A DNA stretch of 64,000 nucleotides. It comes from Afifella marina DSM 2698. Its GTDB lineage: Bacteria > Pseudomonadota > Alphaproteobacteria > Rhizobiales > Afifellaceae. Location: positions 62,001-126,000 of the forward strand of contig NZ_FMVW01000003.1 in assembly GCF_900102695.1 (NCBI RefSeq), in the 5' to 3' direction. The notes beneath the pieces were generated by a model, which saw nothing but the letters and a program-made list of their open reading frames with translations, made no database searches and had not been told where the DNA came from. The position numbers were made by a program, and so were the translations under genes. The first letter of the stretch is position 1. Each line of letters starts with the position of its first letter. Below are positions 55,147 through 63,071 of this stretch, piece by piece.

Positions 55147-58113
55147 GTGAACGCCACACTCAAGCGGACTTTGAAACGCTATCTGTTGCCCTTCACGGGA
55201 TCGATGCGGCTCCTCAGGGCGCATCCGATCCTGATGAACGGGCAATGGTACCTTGAGAACAATCCGGATGTGGCGCGCGCCGAGATCGATCCGATCGAGC
55301 ATTTTCATCGCGTCGGCTGGAAGGAAGGGCGCAACCCGTCGGAGCATTTCGACGTCACCTTTTATCTGACCGCCTATCCCGACATTCGGGCCGCGGAGAT
55401 CAATCCTCTCATCCACTATCTCCAGGTCGGCTGCACCGAGGGCCGCAACCCCTCGCCCAGCTTCGACGCCGCCGCCTATCTGCGTGACCACCCCGACCTC
55501 TCGCAAAAGAAGCTCACGGCCTACGAGCAGTTTCTCCTCGCCACCGGACGTGCAGACATCGAACACGAGCCGATGACGATCCCGCGCGGCGCTTATGACG
55601 AGATTTCGGCGAGCGGGCTTCTGCACGAGACCTGGTATCGCGGGAAATATCCCGACGTCGTCGCTGTGCCCGATCCGCTTCGACATTACGTCGACTGGGG
55701 CATCCGCGAAGGCCGCAGCCCCAATCCTTACTTCGACCCGAGCTGGTACACGAAGGAGCACCGCTACGCGCTGCGCGGCCTGCCTCCGATCCTGCACTAT
55801 CTGCGCCACGGCTGGCAGAATGGCTGCGACCCGTCGGCGGCCTTCAGTCTCACGCATTATGGCGACCTTACCGGCTGGACGCCGCGCGACGGGGAGCCGA
55901 TCGCCCGGTTCATGAAGGAGGGGCTGCCGCAGGCGCCCGCGCTCAGGCCGGTCGATCCCGCAAAGCCCGGGCATCGCATCAATCTCGGGCGACGGGACGC
56001 GCATTGCTGCAAGGGAAGCTTTCTGCGTTACCCGCTGGATCACCGGCCCGCCGAGACCGCCGATGCGCATGGCAGTTTCATACCGAACCGCCTCGTCCTG
56101 CATTGGGTGATCCCGGATTTCGGGACCGGCGGCGGCGGCCATATGACCATCTTCCGGATGGTGCGCGTCCTCGGTCTGCGCGGTCACCGCCAGACGGTCT
56201 GGATCCATAACCGCGATCCGAAAGAGCCGCTCGACGGGGCCTACGACGACGTCGTGCGCCATTATCAGACGATCGATGCCGACATCCGCCTCATCGACGA
56301 GGAGGGTTTCGTCGATGCTCAAGGCGATGTCGTCATCGCGACCGACTGGGCGTCGGTGTGGCCGGCCCGTTCGATGCAGCACGTGAAGCGCTGCTTCTAC
56401 TTCGTGCAGGATTACGAGCCGTTCTTCTTTGCCCGCGGCGCCGAAGCGCTGCTGGCGGAAACCACCTATCGAAGTGACGTCGATTGCCTGTGCGCGAGCC
56501 CCTGGCTGTCGCAAACGCTTGAGGAGAATTTCGGCCGCTGGACGCGCCATTTCCACCTCGCCGCCGATCGCGACGTCTATTATCCGGCAACCCCGCGCTC
56601 GGGCACCACGGCCCATGCAGACGCGCTTCCCCGGATCGCGCTTTATGCCCGCCGCTTCACCGCCAGACGCGCCGTCGATCTCGGCCTTCTGGCTCTTGAG
56701 GTGGTGGCGCAGCGCGGACACGAATTCATCGTCGATTTCTTCGGCTCCGAAGAGCCGATCGAGACAGCCCCCTTCCCCTTCGTACAGCACGGGACGCTGC
56801 CACCGCAGGAACTCAGCCAGCTTTACCGCTCCGCCACGATCGGCGTCGTCTTCTCGGCCACGAACTACTCTCTCGTCCCGCAGGAAATGATGGCCTGTGG
56901 CCTGCCGGTGGTCGAGCTCGATGTGGAAAGCACCAAGGCGATCTATCCGGAAGGCGTGGTATCGCGCGCCGGCGCCAATCCCGACGCTCTCGCCGATGCC
57001 ATCGAAGCCCTGCTCTTCGATGCCGCGCGCCGTGCCACACAATCGCGCAAGGCCCTCAACTGGGTCTCGCAGTTCAGTTGGGAAGGCGCTGCCGACGTCA
57101 TCGAAAAAGGCATCGTGGAGCGACTTCAGGATCTCGGGCATGCCCGGCTTGCGCCTGCGGTCCCGCGAGCCACACCGAAAGCCTCCGTCGTCATCCCGAC
57201 CCTCAACGGCGGGCCGCTCCTCCTCGACGTCATCGAGCGGGTCAAGGCGCAGAAGCTGCACGAGCCGTTCGAGATCCTCGTCATCGACAGCGGCTCGAGT
57301 GACGGCACCATGGAGCGCATCGAGGCGGACGAGGCGGTCATGCTGCATCGCATCGACAAATCGGAGTTCGGCCATGGCCGCACGCGCAATCTCGGCGTCG
57401 AGCTGACGAGTGGCGATTACATTGCCTTCCTCACGCAGGACGCGCTGCCGACGAATGAGGGGTGGCTCGCCAATCTCGTGATGATGCTCGACCATTATCC
57501 GGATGCCGCCGGCGCCTTCGGTCACCATCTCGCCTGGGAAGCCGCGAGCGCCTTTACCAAGCGCGACATCGACCTGCACTTCCGGCAATTCCTCGAGATG
57601 CCTCTCGCCGTCTCCAGGGATCTCGATCCCGCGCGCTACGAGGCGGGCGACATCCAATGGCGGCAGCAGCTGCATTATTACAGTGACAACAATTCCTGCC
57701 TGCGGCGTTCCGTGTGGGAGAAGATCCCCTATCGCGACGTTCCTTTCGGAGAAGACCAGCTTTACGCCGAGGACATCATCGCCGCCGGTTACCAGAAAGT
57801 CTTCGCACCGAATGCCGTCGTCTATCATTCGCATGATTACGACGAAGCGGAGACCGAAGAGCGTTCGATGATCGAGGCGCGGTTCTTCTACGAACATTTC
57901 GGCTATGTGCTCATGGAAGATGCCGCCACGCTCGAGAAGACGCTCGCCGCTCTCAATGCCGCCGACAGCGCCTGGGGACGCACCCACGGGATCGACGACG
58001 AGGAGATCGCCTATCGGCACAAGCTCAACAAAGCCCGCCTGAAAGGCTATCTCGCCGGTGGCCCGCAGGCCCAGGGCCATCTTGAACGTTGGCGCAGAAA
58101 GAAGGTCGCCTGA
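55147..58113 (+). CDS. Large fusion glycosyltransferase: repeat domain + GT-B (WsaF-like) + GT2
   Basis: A 988-residue protein from GTG with GGGAG upstream. Residues about 34-260 hold five to six imperfect repeats of about 36 residues, with consensus WYL-x2-NPDV...DPI-HY...G-x2-EGRNP...FD. Residues about 325-690 look like a GT-B rhamnosyltransferase of the WsaF type (HWVIPDFGTGGGGHMTIFRM, CFYFVQDYEPFFF, VPQEMMACGLPVVELDV). Residues about 700-930 form a GT2 domain (ASVVIPTLNGGPLLLDVI, IDSGSSDGT, FLTQDALPT), similar to polysaccharide rhamnosyltransferases. The next gene starts one base after its stop. It is probably the main chain-building enzyme for a rhamnose-rich polymer. Confidence 0.9.
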   Translation: MNATLKRTLKRYLLPFTGSMRLLRAHPILMNGQWYLENNPDVARAEIDPIEHFHRVGWKEGRNPSEHFDVTFYLTAYPDIRAAEINPLIHYLQVGCTEGRNPSPSFDAAAYLRDHPDLSQKKLTAYEQFLLATGRADIEHEPMTIPRGAYDEISASGLLHETWYRGKYPDVVAVPDPLRHYVDWGIREGRSPNPYFDPSWYTKEHRYALRGLPPILHYLRHGWQNGCDPSAAFSLTHYGDLTGWTPRDGEPIARFMKEGLPQAPALRPVDPAKPGHRINLGRRDAHCCKGSFLRYPLDHRPAETADAHGSFIPNRLVLHWVIPDFGTGGGGHMTIFRMVRVLGLRGHRQTVWIHNRDPKEPLDGAYDDVVRHYQTIDADIRLIDEEGFVDAQGDVVIATDWASVWPARSMQHVKRCFYFVQDYEPFFFARGAEALLAETTYRSDVDCLCASPWLSQTLEENFGRWTRHFHLAADRDVYYPATPRSGTTAHADALPRIALYARRFTARRAVDLGLLALEVVAQRGHEFIVDFFGSEEPIETAPFPFVQHGTLPPQELSQLYRSATIGVVFSATNYSLVPQEMMACGLPVVELDVESTKAIYPEGVVSRAGANPDALADAIEALLFDAARRATQSRKALNWVSQFSWEGAADVIEKGIVERLQDLGHARLAPAVPRATPKASVVIPTLNGGPLLLDVIERVKAQKLHEPFEILVIDSGSSDGTMERIEADEAVMLHRIDKSEFGHGRTRNLGVELTSGDYIAFLTQDALPTNEGWLANLVMMLDHYPDAAGAFGHHLAWEAASAFTKRDIDLHFRQFLEMPLAVSRDLDPARYEAGDIQWRQQLHYYSDNNSCLRRSVWEKIPYRDVPFGEDQLYAEDIIAAGYQKVFAPNAVVYHSHDYDEAETEERSMIEARFFYEHFGYVLMEDAATLEKTLAALNAADSAWGRTHGIDDEEIAYRHKLNKARLKGYLAGGPQAQGHLERWRRKKVA

Positions 58114-58114
58114 C

Positions 58115-60274
58115 GTGCCGGATCCGACCGCCTTTTCCAGCGGGATTTTCGTCGATCCCGAGAGCGCCCAACAGATCTTCGGGGCGTCGAGCCAGGTGTT
58201 CGTCTCCGAGGGCCTTGCCGAACGTCTCGGAGACCTGTCGCATCTTCCGACGTCCGTCACGCTGTTTGATCAGGACGGTCGGCTCAGATCGTCGGGATCG
58301 CACTCGGGCGCGGCCGCCCATGTCCTCATCGACGCGATCCCGCACGGCGTCTTCCTGATTGCCTGCGGTGACGGGGAGCAGGAAATCGCGGCAAAACTCG
58401 TCGGTTTTTTCAAGCGGCACGACGCGCGGCCTGTCCCCTCTCTTGCCGTCATCGACGTGACCGAGACCGATGCGGCGCTCTTACGCTTCACTCATGCGTT
58501 CTTGCCGGCGATGAGCCATCGCCTCGCCATCCAGGAAGAAGTCCTCGGCCGGCGCGAGAGCGAGCTCGCCGAGATGCGCCAGCACGCCGAGTGGCAGCAG
58601 CTGCAGCTTCGCCTCGGCCGCGAGATGGTGGAGGCGCTCGGCTATTCCACACGCATGCTCGCTTATGAGGTGCCTCCCGGCCATCGCACGGTCGGCCCGG
58701 GCGGAGACGTGGAGGCGACCTCGCTCGTCCAGCGTCTGCCGGTCGATCTCGCCGGGATCAACGCCGTCAGTCTTTATGTCGTGACGCCCAAGAAGACGTC
58801 CGGCCAGATCATCGTCACGCTGGGGCCCCCCGATCTGCGGCAGAGCCTCGCCCGTGCGGAGATCGCCTCTACGGATTTGCAGGCAGGCTGGAACGATATC
58901 GTCCTCGAAAAGGCCGTTGGTCCAATCCACGGCGATGGCGTCCTCACCGTCTCCTTCCTCCGAGACGCAAAGGTCGCCGCACCGCTCCTGTCGCTCACCG
59001 ACGAGACGACGGACCGCTTCGGCCTGATCGATCCCGACGGCGCGGGTTCGCTCGCGCTCAAGGTCTGGAAGGGTCTTTCGCCCGAGGCGTTTCCGGCAGC
59101 GAACCGCGCGGCTTTGCGGATCTCCCGGTCTCCGCTCGATACATCGGCGTTCTCTGAGCGGCTGCATTATATCTTCGGCGCAGCCGAAGAGGCGGTCCTT
59201 CGTCAAGCGAGCAAGGGCGGGCCGCTTTCGGCAACCGAAAGCAATGGGCAGATCGGGCTGCGCACCCTTCCCGGAAAGGTCGGCGGCTTCCGGCTCGCGG
59301 ATGCGATTAAGCCCGGCACGCTCACCATCTCCGTCGATCTCACACGCGCCGCCGACGATGTGGACGAAGAGATCGAAACCGCCATCTTTGCCATACCGAG
59401 CCACGACCTCGTTCTCCGCGATGCGGACGAGCTGCGTCAGCTCGTGGACGCGCTCTTCGCACAGGATGCTGACGCAAGAGCGAACCTGCCGGCCTCGCTT
59501 ACCCGCCGCCTGCCGAAGGCGACACGCACGACTTTGCAGCTGACATTTGCAGGCCCGACCGAGGAGACGATGGACGTCGTCGTCGCGCTTCGAAATTCCT
59601 CGGGCGTCGAGGTCGCGTTAAGCGCGTCCCACATGGCGGTCGACAAGATCGAGGAACTGCGAAGCGAATTCGAGCCGCCCTTTGCCCGGCGCATCCCCTT
59701 CGCGGAACTGAAAAGCCGGATGAGCTACATGTTCGGCGACAGCGAAGGTCGCCGCGCATCCGAAGGCCTCGGGTTTTCGGTTTTCGAGATCTCCGACGTC
59801 GAGAACTTCATGCAGACGCATCCTTTGCCGGACGGCCTTTCGGGCGCGCGCGGTGTCGGCATCCTTCCCGAGGGGCTCGTTCGTGTCGGCGCGCGGGTGA
59901 TGACGAGCCACCGTCTGGGACCGGACGCGGAATACGGGCTGTTCCTTATCAGACGTGGCGCCGGCGAGGATGACCCCGCCGCGTTCGCGAGGGCGATGGA
60001 GCGCTTCGTCGAAGAGGGCGGCACCGTCCGACCCGATTTCGTCATCGCATCCGCCAAGGTCGACACGAAGCCCAACGAGCGGCATGATTTTGCCATCGAG
60101 CTTGAGACGCCTCTCGCACAGCCCGCAGACCTTTTGTGCACCATCCGCAGTCTTTCCGGACATATCAGCTTTGCCTGGTGCCGCTGGTATGGGCTCGATC
60201 TCACGGTCGCCGGCAAGGGCGCGCATCGCCTCGAGCTGACCGGCGGCAAGGCAAAGCCCCGTTCGGACAGGTGA
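58115..60274 (+). CDS. Large protein of unknown function with internal duplication
   Basis: A 719-residue protein (from GTG 58115; a GTG 19 codons upstream inside the previous gene is possible). I do not recognise a family with confidence. Visible parts: an N-terminal alpha/beta-like region (about 1-135), a probable coiled coil (about 145-190, rich in Glu, Gln, Arg), and two copies of a segment starting LHYIFG (residue 350) and MSYMFG (residue 536), each followed by a beta-rich domain. It has no signal peptide or membrane helix. It sits between two glycosyltransferases with 1-base spacing before it and a TGATG overlap after it, so it must act in the same glycan pathway, perhaps as a scaffold or lectin-like module. 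Confidence 0.75.
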   Translation: MPDPTAFSSGIFVDPESAQQIFGASSQVFVSEGLAERLGDLSHLPTSVTLFDQDGRLRSSGSHSGAAAHVLIDAIPHGVFLIACGDGEQEIAAKLVGFFKRHDARPVPSLAVIDVTETDAALLRFTHAFLPAMSHRLAIQEEVLGRRESELAEMRQHAEWQQLQLRLGREMVEALGYSTRMLAYEVPPGHRTVGPGGDVEATSLVQRLPVDLAGINAVSLYVVTPKKTSGQIIVTLGPPDLRQSLARAEIASTDLQAGWNDIVLEKAVGPIHGDGVLTVSFLRDAKVAAPLLSLTDETTDRFGLIDPDGAGSLALKVWKGLSPEAFPAANRAALRISRSPLDTSAFSERLHYIFGAAEEAVLRQASKGGPLSATESNGQIGLRTLPGKVGGFRLADAIKPGTLTISVDLTRAADDVDEEIETAIFAIPSHDLVLRDADELRQLVDALFAQDADARANLPASLTRRLPKATRTTLQLTFAGPTEETMDVVVALRNSSGVEVALSASHMAVDKIEELRSEFEPPFARRIPFAELKSRMSYMFGDSEGRRASEGLGFSVFEISDVENFMQTHPLPDGLSGARGVGILPEGLVRVGARVMTSHRLGPDAEYGLFLIRRGAGEDDPAAFARAMERFVEEGGTVRPDFVIASAKVDTKPNERHDFAIELETPLAQPADLLCTIRSLSGHISFAWCRWYGLDLTVAGKGAHRLELTGGKAKPRSDR

Positions 60275-62334
60275 TGCAGAGCCCTCTCCTGACCGACAAG
60301 GACACGCCGCCCGGCTTTCGGCGGATCGGCGTCGTGGTGCCGGTCTACGGCCATTCGCGCTTTGCCGTCGAAGCGGTGAAAAGCGCCTGCGAGCAGATGC
60401 TGGCGACACCCCATGTGGTGGCCGTCGTCGACGATGGCTGTCCGAACCCGGAAACCCAGCACGCCCTGACGGCCTGCCGCGCGCGCTATCCGGGGCGCGT
60501 GATCAGCCTGCGTCAGAGAAATAGCGGCCTGTCGGCGGCGCGCAACACCGGCGTGCGCACGCTTCTGGGGCTCTTTCCAGACATCGACGCGATCTTCTTT
60601 CTGGACGCCGATAACAGGCTGGAGAATTACGCGCTTGCGGCCTACGCCGCCGCTCTCGGCACGGAGGACAGCGCCGGCTGGGCCTTTCCGGACGTGCACG
60701 CTTTCGGCCTGACGCCGATGGTCGACGGCGTCGATGTCCGCGAAACCACGCTCGCCGATTCCGCGCTCCGGCATCGCCGCGGCAATATCAGCGAGGCGGG
60801 CAGTCTCGTGCGATCTGACGTTTTTCGCGCCGGTGTCTTCTACGACGAGACAATGAAATTCGGCCTTGAAGACTGGGATTTCTGGCTGTCGGCCCGCGAA
60901 GCCGGCTTTCACGGCGTGCGTGTCACCGATCCGGGCTTTCTCTATCGCGTGCGTCCGGAAAGCATGGTCGCCCAGTCGCGTCGCCAGACCGACGAGATCA
61001 TGGCCGGGATGCAGCGCAAGCATTCCGGTCTCTTTGCCCGCTCCGCGCTCCTTGCCGACGAGCATGAGGAAGCGCCGCGTTTTCTGATGGCCGATCTGGA
61101 GACCGGCGAGATCCGGGCGACGTCGGACCCGCTTTTACCCGGCCGCACATTGACGTTGCGGGAAGCAGCCAGCCTCTTCGAAAAACATCTCTCCGGCATT
61201 CACGAGCACGACGTTCCGCCCGTTCTCGTTGCCCATCACGGGCGCGCCGCCGCCGACATGGAATGGCCGCAGCATTTGCGCAGCCTCTTCTTCGAAGCGC
61301 TGGCGGAGCCCCTTTCCGGTCCGCACATTCTTTCCATTCGCGCGGCCGACCATGCGAGCCGCTTTGTCGGCGACACGCGGCGCGCGCGCAAGGACATCGA
61401 AGCCGCCGAGGCTCTCATCGCGCTCATTCCGCTCAACGAATTGTCGCGGCTCGCCTTCGAGAGACCGAAGCGGCCGGGTCTTGCCCTCGTGCGCGACGTG
61501 ACCCGCGTCGAACATTGGAGCCTGCCGACGCTCGAGCAGGTGCCGCCGTTTGAGGGCCATGTCGGGCGCAAGCGGCGAATTGCGCGGCTTTCGGCCCTTC
61601 TGCGGCCGTTTACGCGCGTGTCGCAGGCGCGTCCGCTCCATCATGCAAGCCGGTTCTATCGCGGCCCGATCGTGAAGGATGTGCGCGAGCTGATGGCCGA
61701 CGATCTCTGCGGCTACGCGCCCTTCAAGCCGTTCCCCTTCATCGCGAGGGGCCGGGGGCGCTGCCTCGTCGCCGTCGCGCCGGCAAGCCTTGCCGACGAA
61801 GCGTTGCAAGACGCATTCGGCCGCTTCTGCGAGCGCCTGTCACGGGCCGGCCTGCGGCTGTCGCTCGCGCTTGACGGCCAAACGGCAAATCCGGTCTTCG
61901 CGCGCGCCGCGCGGGCGGCGGATTTCGAAAACATCCTGCTCGATCCGGTACCGGCTCCGCCGCCGTCCGATTTCGGCTTCATGGGAAGCGACATCCCGGT
62001 CCAGGATCCCTCCAAGCATGCGCGCCTGATGGCGCTGGCGCGCGGCCATGACGCCCTCATCACCTTCGGCATCACGGATTTCCTGCCCTTTGCCGGCGAG
62101 GCCAAGGGCGACAAGATCTTCACCATCCTCGCCCTCGATGACATCCTCGTCGAACGCGATGCCGTCCGGCGCCGGGATCCCGTCACCGTCGTGGCCGCCT
62201 ATGAACACGCCCATCATGTGATCGCCGCCGGTGCGAAGGCGCGCAAAGCGCTTGCCAATTGCGGCGTGCCGTCGAGCCGCCTCGTGCCCACGGAAGCGCT
62301 CGCCTTCACCATCAAGAGCCGGCTCGCCCATTGA
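60274..62334 (+). CDS. Glycosyltransferase: GT2 domain fused to a second glycosyltransferase-like region
   Basis: A 686-residue protein. The N-terminal GT2 domain (about 15-250) has IGVVVPVYGHSRFAVEAV, VVDDGCPNP, the DxD motif FFLDADNRL and the acceptor-site FGLEDWDFWLSA. The remaining 430 residues contain a charged middle part and a C-terminal alpha/beta region that ends HVIAAGAKARKALANCGVPS, the wording of a GT-B N-terminal half, but without a recognisable donor-binding half. Its ATG overlaps the previous stop as TGATG. It is likely a surface-glycan transferase with a partial or altered second module. Confidence 0.82.
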   Translation: MQSPLLTDKDTPPGFRRIGVVVPVYGHSRFAVEAVKSACEQMLATPHVVAVVDDGCPNPETQHALTACRARYPGRVISLRQRNSGLSAARNTGVRTLLGLFPDIDAIFFLDADNRLENYALAAYAAALGTEDSAGWAFPDVHAFGLTPMVDGVDVRETTLADSALRHRRGNISEAGSLVRSDVFRAGVFYDETMKFGLEDWDFWLSAREAGFHGVRVTDPGFLYRVRPESMVAQSRRQTDEIMAGMQRKHSGLFARSALLADEHEEAPRFLMADLETGEIRATSDPLLPGRTLTLREAASLFEKHLSGIHEHDVPPVLVAHHGRAAADMEWPQHLRSLFFEALAEPLSGPHILSIRAADHASRFVGDTRRARKDIEAAEALIALIPLNELSRLAFERPKRPGLALVRDVTRVEHWSLPTLEQVPPFEGHVGRKRRIARLSALLRPFTRVSQARPLHHASRFYRGPIVKDVRELMADDLCGYAPFKPFPFIARGRGRCLVAVAPASLADEALQDAFGRFCERLSRAGLRLSLALDGQTANPVFARAARAADFENILLDPVPAPPPSDFGFMGSDIPVQDPSKHARLMALARGHDALITFGITDFLPFAGEAKGDKIFTILALDDILVERDAVRRRDPVTVVAAYEHAHHVIAAGAKARKALANCGVPSSRLVPTEALAFTIKSRLAH

Positions 62335-62374
62335 TGCGCCGCCCGCCCCATTCGCTGAACCCGCGGAGACCCCT

Positions 62375-63046
62375 ATGACCGCCAGGCCCGACTTCGAGAA
62401 ATTCATCGTCATCGTCACCTATGGCCGCTCGGGCTCCACGCTTTTGCAGACGGCGCTTCAGACGATCCCGGGGGCGATGATCCGGGGGGAAAACAACAAC
62501 CTTCTCTATCCGCTCTTCCGGGCGTGGAAGCGGGCTCACAACACACGCTATAATCAGGGACAGACGCCGATCCCCGCGCACGGGCCATGGTACGGCGCCG
62601 ACGAGATCGTGCCGCGCCGCTTCGGCGAAGAGCTCGCAGACCTCTTCTTGCGCGAGATCCTGAAGCCCACGCCGCAGACGCGTGTCCTCGGCTTCAAGGA
62701 AATCCGCTTCCACGATGCGGAGCCCGGCGAGATGCCGGAATTTCTCGATTTCATCCGCGAGTTCTTCCCGCCCTGCCGGCTCGTCTTCAACACCAGGCGC
62801 GCAGCCGACGTCGCGCGCTCCTCCTGGTGGAAAGATGTGGAAACCGAAAAGGTGATGGAGATGGTGGAGGATCTCGACCGCCAATACGCAGATTACGTCG
62901 CCGCGCATTCCGATACGAGCTTCCTCGTGCGCTACGACGATTACGTCAAAGACCGGTCGAGCCTGCGCGCCCTTTTCGACTTCCTCGGCGAAGCCTATGA
63001 CGAGGCGGCGGTCGAGGCGGCCTTCGGCCACCGTCTGCCGCATTGA
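62375..63046 (+). CDS. Sulfotransferase family protein
   Basis: A 223-residue protein with P-loop TYGRSGSTLLQ (residues 15-25), followed by MIRGENNNLLYPLF, HGPWYGADEI, GFKEIRFHD and the phosphate-binding LVFNTRRAADVARSSWW. It is a paralog of the protein at 50672-51484 but lacks that protein's N-terminal extension. It probably adds sulfate from PAPS to the glycan made here. ATG 62375 has GGAG upstream; a longer upstream frame lies inside the previous gene. Confidence 0.83.
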   Translation: MTARPDFEKFIVIVTYGRSGSTLLQTALQTIPGAMIRGENNNLLYPLFRAWKRAHNTRYNQGQTPIPAHGPWYGADEIVPRRFGEELADLFLREILKPTPQTRVLGFKEIRFHDAEPGEMPEFLDFIREFFPPCRLVFNTRRAADVARSSWWKDVETEKVMEMVEDLDRQYADYVAAHSDTSFLVRYDDYVKDRSSLRALFDFLGEAYDEAAVEAAFGHRLPH

Positions 63047-63071
63047 GGCACGAGCCGAAAAACCGCTCCTG

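Noticed and set aside
55105-58260. A 1051-codon open frame on the minus strand
   Set aside because: It mirrors the fusion glycosyltransferase and the start of the next gene, has no ribosome site or recognisable domain, and arises from GC-rich third positions of the real genes.
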